From Lyophyllum atratum (Eukaryota; Basidiomycota; Agaricomycetes; Agaricales; Lyophyllaceae): a DNA stretch of 64,000 nucleotides. The translations under genes and the position numbers were made by a program. Location of the stretch: the NCBI GenBank assembly GCA_014905825.1, contig JACGCN010000023.1, positions 496,001 through 560,000 of the forward strand, in the 5' to 3' direction. Positions 1 to 11,581 of the stretch are shown here, piece after piece (within the stretch, counting starts at the first letter, position 1; the number at the start of each line of letters is the position of its first letter). The notes under the pieces were generated by a model. It ran no database searches and was not told the origin of the DNA. It saw only the letters and a program-made list of their open reading frames with translations.

Positions 1-1
1 A

Positions 2-616
2 CCGGAAGCGAGGCTGCCGTCGAACTCCAGGATCCTTCTCGATATCGTCGAGCCGAAGCCGAGCGTGCCCTCGACTATGTTCTCGAACATTTTCCAGTAT
101 GGCGAGGAGGAAGATGAGGAGGAGGAGTATGATACTGGGTTGAGTTCGATGGTTCCCACCCCGTCTACGGCGCCGACCTCTCCACCCGGCGAAGTTCCGT
201 CCTTGGATGACGAGGAATGGCTTATGTCCGCAGCGGAGAATGCGAAGAACGGGAATTGGGATAGCCTTTTGAATGGTGGTGGCTCCCTCGGCGCTGATGC
301 TCATTCCAAGGCCAAACAGGTTCCGGGAGGCTGGCCTTCTGAATCCCCGACGAAGCGAGACGCAGCAGGCTTCCAGATGGTCGACAGCGCGAAGCTCTAC
401 TCTGCCCTTGAGTCGGTGGAACCAGCCGCTGCACCTGCACCGAAGGCTGCGCCTGCTCCTCCTCCGCCCGCGCCTGCACCTGCTGCATCCAAAGTTGCGC
501 CCACGGTGCCTAAAAGTGCGCCAGCCGTTGTCGAAAAGTCAGAACCTGCAGCGAAGCCTGGAAATCAGAACCAGACCAAGGGCAAGGGGAAAGGAAAGGG
601 GAAGGGACGCAAGTAA
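2..616 (+). CDS. 3' end of an unrecognised gene with acidic and Ala/Pro-rich C-terminus
   Basis: This is an open frame from the window edge to a TAA at 614-616, so the true start lies outside the window. The first in-window ATG (76) is probably internal, because the frame is already open from base 2. The protein has a run of acidic residues (EEEDEEEEYD), a Ser/Pro/Thr-rich stretch, an alanine-proline low-complexity segment and a basic tail of alternating Lys and Gly ending GKGRK. These are features of a disordered C-terminal tail, and no catalytic domain is visible. I do not recognise the family. Coding status is supported by the long open frame and strong composition bias. Confidence 0.55.
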   Translation, partial: PEARLPSNSRILLDIVEPKPSVPSTMFSNIFQYGEEEDEEEEYDTGLSSMVPTPSTAPTSPPGEVPSLDDEEWLMSAAENAKNGNWDSLLNGGGSLGADAHSKAKQVPGGWPSESPTKRDAAGFQMVDSAKLYSALESVEPAAAPAPKAAPAPPPPAPAPAASKVAPTVPKSAPAVVEKSEPAAKPGNQNQTKGKGKGKGKGRK

Positions 617-2930
617 AATAGACACTGGTTACGAATTGCTTTCTTGATTTATTTTTTGACGCACCTCTGAACAGCTCTGAACTCCATAGACACTTGATAC
701 CTTGTTAACTACGAATACCCTAGATGACGATATTACGCCTAATGAACATTTCTTTCTTTGTACCAATTGCGAATGGAAAACTGAGCTTGACAATTTTGAC
801 GCTGAGGCAGTGGTGGGATGTCCAAGGGGGAGACCAGCAGGCAGGATGGCACGCACAACGTGTAGACTGCACCTAGAGTCTCATATTATGAACTTCGAAT
901 CGTGATCGCAAAACCACCGAAGAAGCTTTCCGTGCCAATCAGAGGCGTTTGCCAGGCCATGAGTCTCGATGAAGGGGTAAAAATCAAGAGACTTTGAGTT
1001 CAGGAACTTGTATTTAAATGGTGTTTTAGGATTGGTTAGACTGCATGATGTACTCCTTTCCACGGCCCATGAGGATGTCGTGGATGACAACCTTTTCGAC
1101 CCGCCATCACGGACATGCCAGTTCTGTGGTATTGGCCATCGATAACAAGATTCTCGAAATTCAAATATCACTAAGTATTTTGTTTTGTTGTGGCTGGCTC
1201 TCGGCTGACCCATTCGTTGGACAGATATGAGCTCGTTGGAACGTAGTCCAGACCACCCACTCTGGGGAATGCAGGGCTTACTGCGCGTCGTGTCTCGTCG
1301 GCATGATAAGAGAGACAGGAGAAAAGATATTACGAGACTGCGTGATATAGGCTAAAAGGACAATGTTCACCACGCGTAAGCATGCCTGCTGCATCGTGTT
1401 AGGTCGCGTGCCCTCAAGAATTTCAAATTTGACGCGACGCGTCTGAACATGTGACCTGGCCAGGGTCATACAACTGCACACCCGAACGCGTCGCGCGAAC
1501 TTCAACCTCTGGCTGCCTGGCAACTGCGAGTGCCACTGTTTCGGGTGCCCCACTACCCTCCTCTATCAACGCACCATGACACAGTCCGTCTCTGGTATAT
1601 GACGCTAGGGGAAACCCTGGGAGGTTATACATCTCACGAAAAGAGGTTTACCTACGACAGTGGACAATGGCCTCCACCCTGACATTGACAACTCACATTT
1701 TGTCTTTCTACGGAATCTTCCCAAGAACCTTCTGCAATCTCAATGCAGCTCTCCCCCCGCGTTTCGTAATTGCTTGCCACTCTCTATGGCGCCCACTCAG
1801 CAGATGAAGAGCCTCGCCTCCCGGTAACTGTTGAGAACCTGGCAGCTAACCACTAACTCTGTGGCTGTATATGTTTTCTGCCGCGATGGACATGTTGTTC
1901 ATGTGAAACGTAACTTATAAGGTTCGCAACAGCTTCTGAGCAGCAAAGACGGACCGGAGGTCGATTTCGCCTTCTCATAGTAGATGTTGTCGTGAGTCTT
2001 GTATCCCCCTCCGCATGTGCAATGGTATTATTTTTGTAACGGTACTGTATTGCAGGCTATCTAAAGCAGGTCGATCATGATATGAATAACTTTCGTGACG
2101 TAGTCCAAGTGAGACCTGTCTCGCTCATTTCACATATACAGCGTTGGACTTCGAATGAAAATCGTCCCCCACATATCTCTAGCTGTACCTGAACCTTCAA
2201 AGCTATAGCCACACTATGCCCTCAGACGTTCAATCCCCGAATTCGGATGTCCTTCTATACATCCTTGCAATGTGAGCGATTTCTCGGGATCACCGACGTT
2301 ATGGCGATCGAACTAATCAGAACGACAGAATTCTCCCCCCAGTAGCAGTCTTCTTAAGTGAGTTTCCGGCGTCTTCGATCAACTTCGGCTTATGACTGTG
2401 GCACTCTAGAACGAGGCTTAGCAGCAGGTATTTACCTATAACCCGAGGATTCACATAATTTGAACCACTCAATGTTCGACCCGCGCCGTAGATTTCTGGA
2501 TTAATGTCTTGCTGACCATTCTGGGATGGATCCCTGGGATTGCTCATGCGTGGTGCGTTGATTCTGTTCGATGCCTACTAGCGTCTTTCATCAACAGACG
2601 GTTTGTCGGCAGGTATGTCATCTGGAAGAACCAAGGCACCATTTAAGCATGATCGACACGACCGGCGCAAGTAAGGGGCTAGTGCTTCGAACAACGAGAA
2701 GAACACGAGCGACGAGAAACCTACGTTTCCTTCCCTCTTAGTTGAATCCACCCATCAATAATGCCATTAGATTCATTCTCAGCGAAGATAAGCACATCTT
2801 GACAAAGCCGCAGCGTTCGTATTCTCGAGAATGACTACTACATCGCATAGAGAAAAGGAATAACTAGTGTAATGTTTAGCCTAGAGAACAGCTATCTTCA
2901 ACCGACTGGACGCACCCATCCAATAACCGC
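617..2930. other. Intergenic stretch without a supportable gene
   Basis: About 2.3 kb with only short, unconserved open frames on both strands. A 76-codon minus-strand frame at 2317-2547 is the best candidate, but it has no recognisable motif and no convincing splice continuation. The stretch probably holds the 3' UTR of the left gene and non-coding sequence. Confidence 0.5.
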
Positions 2931-3351
2931 TTATAAAAGTAAGAGTGCAGCCCCATACGCAACGCCTCCAACGATTCCGCCCCCAATAGCTACACCGAAG
3001 AATGGAACAGCCATGCCTCCCATTGCAATACTCTGTGCGAGCGCAAACGAAGAACCAACCACAACATTCCCTATCCCAGCTTGGGCGCCTGCAGCCAGCG
3101 TACCTAGGTAGCGGTCACGATTCCGACATCAGAAGACGGCGGCCTTTGGTGTATGATATCTACGACTCACCCGCTACGGGTCCAGCGGCGCCAAATCCAA
3201 CTAAACCTAAGACTGGAGCGGCAGCCAGGGGGGTGACAACGGCGCCAACGATGGCACCTGCTGCTGCGGTCAATGCTGCGATCTGAAAAGCCTGGTCGTG
3301 CGTTTTGCGTAGGCCTAGATTCTGTGATCGCTCACTGTCGGGCAACACCAT
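2931..3351 (-). CDS. IFI6/IFI27-like (ISG12 family) small membrane protein, copy 1
   Basis: Two exons read 3351-3171 and 3103-2931. They are joined over a 67-bp intron with GTGAGT donor and CTAG acceptor. The protein is rich in Gly and Ala and has two hydrophobic segments. The first carries APVLGLVGFGAAGPVAG. The second carries GSSFALAQSIAMGG and then a Gly-rich hydrophobic tail. This is the layout of the interferon-induced 6-16 (IFI6/IFI27/ISG12) family, whose animal members are small mitochondrial or ER membrane proteins linked to apoptosis and innate immunity. The role in fungi is unknown. The ATG at 3351 is the first in the open exon; an upstream exon cannot be excluded. Two related genes follow downstream of 3.8 kb. 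Confidence 0.75.
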
Positions 3352-3738
3352 TGTTAGCCTTTACATGAAATGAACATTCAATGAGGACGTTGGCATACCC
3401 ATGTTACAAATTTCAGTGAACGGTTTAAAGCGATGTGGGGAGGACACTGTGGGCGACCTTGACAAGGTTTGATGGGCTTTATATAAGGCTGCGGCTCGTG
3501 TTCATGCTTCTTAGAGCGTCAAAAGGAGGTCATAGCGGAAGACCCCGCGATTGCTGTGCCTGAGAGGAAAACAAAACTACCCAGCACAGATATCTCTGAA
3601 TGGTATGCAGACTGCGTCCAACAGAATATAGCCCTCTCGGATGCGTGAACGGGGTGACATGGAGACACTGACTATTCTCATTGCCAGTCATCATCTCGAA
3701 TAGGGCGGTTCGTTACATTATAGGAAAAAGTCCTGTTG

Positions 3739-3842
3739 TACAGAGAAAAGGGGCTGCTTGTGAGACGAAAAGTGATGAGGCGATATACAGAGAAGACGGC
3801 TGCTTTATGAAATGAGAAGTGATAAGGCGTTGTACAGAAAGG
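3739..3842. repeat. 47-bp imperfect tandem repeat
   Basis: Two full units and the start of a third. Each begins TACAGA (3739, 3786, 3833) and carries GGCTGCTT, GAGAAGTGAT-like and AAGGCG-like blocks at the same offsets. It lies just 3' of the second IFI6/IFI27-like gene. Confidence 0.7.
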
Positions 3843-3879
3843 TTCCATCAACCAGTCAGAAGACTCATCAAAATATCAA

Positions 3880-4235
3880 TCATAGCTTGCACAGTTTCTT
3901 CACCCCAAGCGCCGCACCTCCAAGAATCGCCCCTCCAGCCACCACCCCGAAAAACGGTACAGCCGCACCTCCCATCGCGATGGACTGGGCCAGCGCAAAC
4001 GAAGAGCCAAAGGCGACGTTCCCAAGACCAGCTTGGATTCCAGCCGCGATGCTACCTGTCCCAACTCGTTCGTAAGCGGATTTGTGGTGCCGTTTGTTGT
4101 TCAAGCGACTAACCTGCGACTGGTTCAGCTGCTGAGAATCCGACCAGCCCGAGGACGGGGGCGGCGGCGAGTGGGGTGACGGCAGCGCCGACGACGATGC
4201 CTGCGGCAGCAGTCTTGATATTTGCGTCCTTCTTA
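3880..4235 (-). CDS. IFI6/IFI27-like (ISG12 family) small membrane protein, copy 2
   Basis: The last two exons are clear. One ends at 4114 with a GTTAGT donor, the other runs 4055-3880, and the intron between them is 58 bp. The intron phase and position match copy 1. The first readable exon gives AVTPLAAAPVLGLVGFSAAE, and the second gives GSIAAGIQAGLGN, then GSSFALAQSIAMGG and a Gly/Ala-rich second membrane segment ending KKLCKL. The 5' boundary is approximate: the reading frame begins near 4225-4235 and the initiator is probably in an upstream exon that I could not place. Same strand as copy 1, so it probably arose by tandem duplication. The function in fungi is unknown. Confidence 0.7.
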
Positions 4236-4947
4236 AAGGTCAATCGTTAGGTACTTGGTGGCTCTTGGGGATCTATTGTCACTCACTCCTAGATATAACA
4301 AAGTTAGCTGTAGCGATACCAAAGATCTGCTACCAGGACGCACCCATGATGTTTGTAGTTTAGTTCACTGTGCGGTTGTGGAAGAACGCGGAGAACGGAG
4401 GGGTGCTACCTCGTAGCCAGGGATTTATGCCATTCGCCTCATGGTTCCGAGTCATGTCGCGGTACATATCATTTGCGGATCCATATAAGAAGTGTGCTGA
4501 CTCCTCCCCAGCGCTAAAGAAAGTTTTTATCTTGCGAGAGGGCTAGAAAGACGCAAGTCAGTCATGATCAGATGTTGGAAACTTGGAAGAGGAGTTACGG
4601 TGCACGTTGTAGCCATGTTGCAGCAAAAGGATTATGGGATATCTGTATGAGGAGTGTCCGACCTGGAAAGCTCCAGAGACGTTGGATCGTCGGTGCCGTA
4701 AGCCAAAAGAACTGGTTCTGCTTCGTTACCCAAGGCGCTTAACGGTCCAAAAGCGGTACTTAGCAGCCACGCTGCAGCAATCGGACATAGTGCGGCCTGC
4801 TTCGTATTCCCTTCTTCCAACACTTCCCTTCTCTGTACTATGACAGGTTTGCGCATTACTTTTCACGGTCCACACGCGATCTGTGCTCACCTTGGCCTCT
4901 CCTCTCTAGCATCCAACATACAAGCAGCCCAGTTTAAGCCACAATGA

Positions 4948-5507
4948 GGCTCTTCAAATCGAGCTGATGCCACGAGGAAGGTGGAAAGCTTCGGCCCATG
5001 GGTGATTGGCGTCCTTGGCTTCGTCGTCGGCTTAGCGGTCACGGGGGTTGCAGCAAAGCCCGTCCTGGGACTGGTGGGGTTCACCGCGACGGGGGTCAAA
5101 AAAGGTGTTTATCTTCGACTTTCTCAGTGAAGGTGCTCTGACACACGTGGTCGCGTGCAGGCAGTTGGGCTGCTGGGGAACAGTCCCGTCATGGGTTAGT
5201 CGAAGCTGGGTCCCCGTTTGCTCGGGCGCAAAGTATTTCTATGGGTGGGTCTGCTGTACCCTGGTGGGGCATTTTCTTTGGGGGTTGCATCCTCGGTCTT
5301 CTGTCCCTTGTGGTCGCGTTGTTGGTTCGCGCAGCAGTTCGACGGCTTCGAAAGCGCAGTAGTGAACGGTTAGTGCGGAGGCTAACTGAAGGCAATAATG
5401 AACTGACCTTCGGATCTAGAAGAGGGCAACATCGTCTTGTACTGTCTGGGGATCATATGTCGTTGTCGTCACTTCGGTCGATGGAGAAAGGGGAGACAGT
5501 CGTATAG
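4948..5507 (+). CDS. IFI6/IFI27-like protein, divergent copy 3 with basic C-terminal tail
   Basis: This is a third family member on the opposite strand. The first readable exon (to about 5098) gives GLAVTGVAAKPVLGLVGFTA. After an intron ending near 5160, the second exon contains SPFARAQSISMGGSAVPWWG, matching the ALAQSIAMGG block of copies 1 and 2. It differs in having a long extension after the second membrane segment, with Arg-rich VRAAVRRLRKRSS and about 45 more residues. No in-frame ATG opens the first exon, because a TGA lies at 4945-4947. So either an upstream exon supplies the start or the gene is decaying. The 5' boundary is approximate. Confidence 0.55.
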
Positions 5508-5981
5508 TCGTCCATAGAAGTTGTAGTTATCCCGACATTTTTTCTTGATCACCGTATTCCATGTAATGATATGTTTTTAGTGCATGGTTTAGTATCCAGA
5601 CCCACGGCGTTGTAGCTTTCAAATGCCCACACGTTGGCAGGCCGGTAGATGCAGACTTGGAATTTGCAGAGTCGGAATTGGAAACTTGAAAGACTCATCA
5701 CAGATCGTAGGTTGCCGGACTCAGAAGTTATTTCTGTTGGTGGCAGTGCTAGGTTATGACGTGGGGTTGTGACTCCCAAGTCCGCTGAGCCACTGTTTGG
5801 CATCACTCCGTCAAGCAACGGAGCGACATCGAGGCTCTTTTGGCCTTCAAAGGGCGAGGCTCAGGCTTACCCTCCTCCATCATACAACCTCTTATCCCCC
5901 TTCAAGCTCAAGTCTGCCAGCGCCAGCCTCAGCATAGCAGCAGAAAGTTGCCAGATCTCACGTCTATCACCAACGAATTGC

Positions 5982-8674
5982 ATGTCCGAACGAAGCGCTC
6001 CTCCTTCTCCGAATCGTGCTGTGGTTGCTCTAGTCCAAGCAGAACACGAGTGGCAGCCTGTATTCCACGCTTCCAACCAGGTGGTCCTGTACAACCCCAG
6101 ATCCCACGCCCTCTCAATTCGCCGCGCGAACAATGATCCCGAACGCGCTCGTGGCTCGTGTCCGTATTGTAAACAGACACTTCCGCGTGGCTTCGAACCG
6201 GAGCCAGAAATCGAAGACATTGACGCTGTAGATTCTGACCCAGCGTACCATTCACGCGCGTCCGACTATTTCCAACTGCTGGCCATTGCAAATGAGACGT
6301 CTTCAAGGCCTTCGACACCGCCGCCGTCCTCGCAAGACCAGAGAAGCACGTTTCCGGCGGAGAAGATGGCAGAGGGCTACTTCAATACCTTCTTCCAGGA
6401 GGAATATAAGCTGGGAATGGGGGCGAACGGTTCTGTCTTTCTCTGTCAGGTGCCCGCCGGATCTCAATTATTTGACATACCAACTGATTTGCCCTGCAGC
6501 ACATGTTGGATGGGAACCCACTAGGTGTGTAACACGCCCCTTTCATCATTTCCTCGTGCCTCTCATTCAACTCCTTCGCATCAGGGCATTTTGCTGTGAA
6601 GAAAATAGCAGTCGGAGAATCCCACTCGTATCTACTAAACATATTGCGAGAAGTAATGCTAAACCGCTTCTGCTCCGCCTCCCACTATACTGACATTCTC
6701 CACCATAGGTTCGCCTCCTTGAACGACTCCATCATCCCAATATCATCACCTACCAGTGATTACCTTGTGATTTAGTGCGTCGTGAAATGATTTAACTCGT
6801 CAATATAGCCATGCATGGCTCGAGTCATGCCAGTTCTCATCCTTCGGTCCCAAAATCCCCACCCTCCAGTTGAGTCGATACGCACATGGCCATATTCATG
6901 ATTCTAAACCGCTGACTGGCATCTAGCGTTCTAATGCAATGGGCAGAAGGTGGAAGGTTAGATCTCCAGCATATTCATAATGCTAGTTGTTGACGTTGTA
7001 TCCATTAGCCTCGACGACTTCATTGACGTCCGCCTCGGGCGAACTGCCCAGCATATCCACATCGACCCCCTCGCCCAGTTTTCCTTTGGACAAACGACCT
7101 CGCGCATCAGTGAGGCTGATCTTGCATCGCCAGCCGTGCAAAAACCTCCTTCAGGCGATCTGCACTCACGATCAGCACGCATCCGTGCGTTCCGCCAGTT
7201 TCAGGGTGCGACGCCGGACGAACGCGAGCGTATCCGGAGAGAAATGGAGGGCGTGAGGGCGAAGGGCCAGACATGGAAAGCGGTGCATTTACTGAGCGCG
7301 GACGAGGTGAAGAGCTTGTTCGAAGATGTGGTCAGTGGTTTGGAGTTCCTGGTGAGTGTTTCCTGTCAAGGTCAAACACTCGGATATCACTAAAGTCTCT
7401 TTCAGCATAATAAGTCAATATTGCACCTCGATTTGAAGCCTGGCAACGTTCTTCTAACCTGGGACGAAGGCAAACTCATGTTCGTATCTACTACTGTGCC
7501 GGTCCCCCACTCGCTGATCATATTGCATGGCTCCAGCCCTCGAGCCATGTTGTCTGATTTTGGAACCTCTCGCGACATGGTACAAAATTCCCGCAACCGC
7601 AGTGGAAACACTGGAACGTACGTCATCCCCACTCCCGACTCATCCCCACATCGTCTTGACAACAATTTAGGCTAGAATATGCTTCCCCCGAATCGCTGCC
7701 CTCGCCGCTAACAGGCCTTCTGCAGCAAATTGACTCCAAGGCGGATATGTGGTCGCTTGGCATGATCCTGCACAAGCTCCTGTTCTTCAGACTGCCGTAC
7801 CGCTATGCATCAGACGGCGATGCCAATGGAGAGCCCGTCAGCGCGTACAAGGAACGCGATAAGCTTGATCAACTGGAGAAGGAGGTTGTGTCCTATCCAG
7901 GGTGCGTATGTCTCGTCAACCTGGTTTCTGAAATCTAACGCGTTCGATAGGTTCAAGTCGACCCCTGGGCTGGTGACGGCGTTCGAAGCACGTCGGCTCC
8001 CGAGGTCGTTCTTGGTGTTACTCGAGAGCCTGCTGAATGTCGCGCCGACTGGTCGGCCGTCCTGCGAGCGTGTAGCGAGTGCCATCAAGGAGGGAAAGGT
8101 ACGTGCTCCCCGCCTTTTCGCGATCCAAACTCATGTCTGCTCCCCCACCCCCTCGAAAAGCTCGACCCTCTCATGGAGACCTTCTCCCGCACAAGCGCGG
8201 CATCCTCCCTCGTCCCCGCAAACCTTCGGCCATCCGGGCACGTAGGCTTCGACCCCTACGGTCAGGCCCAATACCTCGGGCACGCACACGAAAGCGAGAA
8301 CCAGAAGCGCACGTCACAGCGCGAGGTGAGCGGCGATAAGGATGATGAGCATGGGGATGGGCAGACGACGCCGAGGGTGGCGAGTACCCCCCTTGGGTCG
8401 GGGTCGGGGCTGCACCCGGATGAGAAGATCCAGCTGCTGGGACCGCCGCCGCCGCCGTTGGCGCTGACGGGGGAGGCGCTGTCGATATTGGCGCGGAGGT
8501 CGGTGGAGCCGCTTGTGTTGGTGCCGAGGAAGATGTGGAGGAGGGCGTTTAGGTCGTGTGTGCTTGTTGCCAAGGTCGGTGGGTCCGTGCTCACTTTGTT
8601 GGGCGTCGTCTGACGTGTGGGATGATTTGTAGGTGTCGTCGATTGCGTCGATGTGTCCGGGCGTGGGGGATTGA
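5982..8674 (+). CDS. IKS1: Iks1-type Ser/Thr protein kinase
   Basis: Many short exons. The N-terminal region has the Iks1-like element QVVLYNPRSHALSI followed by a CPYC pair. The kinase domain follows in order: Gly loop GMGANGSVFLCQ, HFAVKKI with the ATP-binding Lys, NILREVRLLERLHHPNI, WAEGGSLDDFIDVRLG, HLDLKPGNVLL (HLD where most kinases have HRD), DFGTSRD, the SPE activation-loop end, and DMWSLGMILHKLLF. The ATG at 5982 is the first in frame; the open frame upstream has only a GTG. The C-terminal region is Ser/Pro-rich, then EPLVLVPRKMWRRAFRS. The last exon is uncertain: one splice stops at 8672-8674, another frame could continue hydrophobic to about 8810. In yeast, Iks1 is a poorly understood cytoplasmic kinase. 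Confidence 0.85.
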
Positions 8675-9248
8675 GGACGGGGGTGGTGTTTGTGTTGCTG
8701 TTTGCGGCGGTGTTGGATACGGTTGTGGAGAGGGTGTGGGTGTCTGTTTTGTTGGGTGTGTTTCATGTTGGGGTTGCGGTTGGGTGTCCTTTGAGTGTTT
8801 GTTGTAAATGATTGTGGGGCTTGTGATTAGGACATTATGGAACGTTTTCGAAAGTTCACTCTCTGGGGCCCGTTGGGCGATGTGTTGTTGCAGGTCGGAG
8901 CTTTTCTCAAAAGCTCCTGAAAGTCACTGTACCTCCCTCACTGTACCTTACCTCACCTTACCTGTACAGATGTAAGCAGAATGCAGCAAAGTCGTCAGCT
9001 GCATTGAAAGTACATTGAGTCAGACAATGGAAAAGTTATTGTTGAGCAGGGGAATCGAACCAATGTCCAAGAGTCAGGCCGTGTTCACGGCTCGGAGAGC
9101 ACGTCATGATTCCAATCTCATCCCCATTCCACGACGACCATGCTGTCACCCCAGAACAGTCAGTTGGCCACAGCGCTCGACTTATCAGACGTTTCGAACG
9201 ATGAAGTATTATCACCAACCCCCGTCTTTGTCTTTCCTCACATACCTC
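8675..9248. other. Gap between kinase and glomulin-like gene
   Basis: GT-rich sequence follows the kinase stop and may still be coding if the alternative last exon is used. At 8935-8970 there is a short run of CTTACCTCA/CTGTACC repeats. At 9040-9130 there is a weak tRNA-like stretch that does not fold properly. Nothing else is visible. Confidence 0.4.
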
Positions 9249-11163
9249 ATGACTACCCAGGAACTGTCTGCTTCCATCTTGGCTCTTCTCACATCGGTCC
9301 GCGACGCCCAAAGTCGAACCCCATTATCCAAGATATGTCATGAGATCTCACAAGCTGGTGCTGCGTCCCTGCTGGTTTGTCTGGTATCGATCAGCTCTGG
9401 ACGATTCTAAAGATTCGAGCGCGTCAGGACCCTCTTTACACGCTGCCGATCCTGGTACCCTGCAAGGATCCTGCGGCGAGGGAGATGCTTTCGTTGGTGG
9501 GAGAGTGTAGCTCGGCGAAGGAAGTGGTGATGGCAGTTCAAGAAGCTGTGGAACGTCTGGCGTCTGTATGTGAAGGCGACGATGAGGATGGAGATGATGC
9601 TGGAGACGGCTCGACGCTGTCGTATCCCAGCCAGCTTGCGATCTTGGTGAAGTTGTATTCTGCATGTTCGTACGGCGTTTTTGTTTTGAATGCTGTATTC
9701 ACGATGGCGTGTAGGTCTCCCTCGACTTAAACTTCGCAGGAAAACTGCGTCAGAGACTTTGAAGCCCTTGCTTTTAGACTTGGAATCTGTGATTCAACTT
9801 GCGAGCACACGGTCATCCCAGGAGGAAGGACGGACATTGATTTCTTCAGTCTCGCATCTTGTCAATAGGCTGGAAGCTTGGTCGAAATCAGTTAGCGATA
9901 GCGAGGGGGACGAGGCAAAAATGTGTCACGTAAGTTCTTGCGGAATCCTTTCTTCAGGACAATGTTCACCGTCACTTTATGACCAGGACCTCCTCAAGTC
10001 GTTGTTGGATTGCACTGTAGTTGCTTGCGAACACTGTATCAGATCTTCCCTTGCTCAGCGGTCTTTTGAAACGTTGTTCCCTCAATTGACGATCAACTCT
10101 GCTGTTACGCCTGGTTGGGAAAGCGGCGAAGAAGCTATATCTGATACCATGGCGAGTGTTTTCCCTTCGGGCTGTCGCTTCATCTGACCTTAGTAAACCC
10201 GTCAGAATGCTTACACCAGTTTGGGAGTTTCGACTACCTCTGTATTCTCTACTCCATCGACGGCGGCGATGATCATCTTTGCTCATTCTGGATCCGACAC
10301 GCTAGTATCTTCTCAGCTACCCAAACTGATACCTATCATCGTTGCCTCTCTTCAAACGGGGTCGGCCTTTGACGAAGCCTTGACCATACTTTTACACGCT
10401 CTGGATCCACGTCAAGCATCACCTAGACCGTACCTTCCAGAAGAAGTCATTTACCCTCTCTTTGCTGTCCTACCCCCACTGTCGAGCTCACACCCTGACC
10501 CCGTGGTGAGGCACCAAGCCTTTCGTCTCCTGTCGATCTTGCTTGCCTCTTGCCCACCCCCCATTCGACTACAGTTCCTGAGAGACCTTGCGATCGATCC
10601 CGACTTTCCGCAGATGCGTGTCGCCGCTGTGGGACTTGTTAAGGAAGCCGTACTCGAGGCGCTTGCGCATCCGCCGAATATATTTGCGTCCCCCGCCTTT
10701 TTCGAGGTTTTTGGCCCGATAATATTGAGACCCGACCCTCCTGATCCACAAAATCTCCACTTGGGTGAATTCAAGGACTCTCCGGAAGCTGCGCGGCTGA
10801 TTGAGTGCCTCGGAACGTATTATACGATCCTGCAGCGCGATACAGCAAACCTCGTAATTGACATTCTCTTGCCTATGCATCGCATCTCTCTCATGCATTT
10901 CTATTCAGACGCATATGCGCAATTCAGATGTGATGGAGGAGGTTGAAGCAAATCTGCTAACCCCTCTGCGACTGGCCCTCGAGAAATGGACGAACCCCCC
11001 GGAACCATCTGGTAAGCAGAGCGTACCATCCACCTTCCTGTTACTCATCTATTAATTTGTTATAGAACAAGCAGAGGGCAGGTTACTGGTCGGATCTCTT
11101 GAATTGTCTCTTGAACTCGTTGATGGAGCAGTGGCTATTATTAGGGAGACACAGCGGGTTTAG
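9249..11163 (+). CDS. Glomulin/ALF4/Ybp2-like helical-repeat protein
   Basis: A multi-exon gene whose longest exon (about 10205-10854) encodes alpha-helical repeats such as RHQAFRLLSILLASCPP and MRVAAVGLVKEAVLEAL. The order and style match the YAP-binding/ALF4/glomulin family (Pfam Kinetochor_Ybp2). The C-terminus is spliced from NLTHMRNSDVMEEVEANLL, over an intron at GTAAGC, to a final exon ending at TAG 11161-11163. Relatives act in oxidative stress (Ybp1), at kinetochores (Ybp2) or as cullin-RING regulators (glomulin); which applies here cannot be told. The ATG at 9249 gives MTTQELSASILALL, but the exon starting near 9395 is in another frame and no normal-length phase-matched intron joins them, so the start is unsure. 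Confidence 0.6.
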
Positions 11164-11581
11164 TCAATATCACACACGGTGACCTACGGTGACGCGATTT
11201 GGGAGACTGGGGCTGTTGTTGATACTAATAGATATCATCGTGCCTAAACTTTGATATAAGAAATTTATCAAATTCTTGTATTGCTTCTCCACTGCGCTTG
11301 TAAGACTAACGATGCCTGATAGTCAATGACTGTTAACGTTGTCTTAATCAGTTTGCAAACTAACCTGCATGCATGATCTTGGCGGAGGAGGTCCGAGAGG
11401 GTCCGAGGAGGTCCGACGTCCAGGAACGATCGATCGATAAACCAAAAGGGGATGTCTGAGCTCTCCATTCGCGGATCTCGATGATCGAGGGGTATATGGA
11501 GTCATTTTTTTGGAATCGGCCATGGCTATCTTATAAAGGTGTCGCCATCCCACTCCTCAATCATCGACCACGACATCGACG

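Noticed and set aside
2317..2547. 76-codon minus-strand frame (MSNPRDPSQNGQQDINPEIY)
   Set aside because: No recognised motif, no convincing splice partner and a weak codon pattern. Left unannotated.
8314..8766. 150-codon minus-strand frame rich in His, Arg and Pro
   Set aside because: Antisense low-complexity shadow of the kinase C-terminal region.
9040..9130. tRNA-like segment on the minus strand (GGTTCGATTCCCC with GCCGTGAACACGGC)
   Set aside because: The T-arm has two mismatches, the anticodon stem does not pair, and no acceptor stem matches GCTCAAC. It is at most a decayed remnant.
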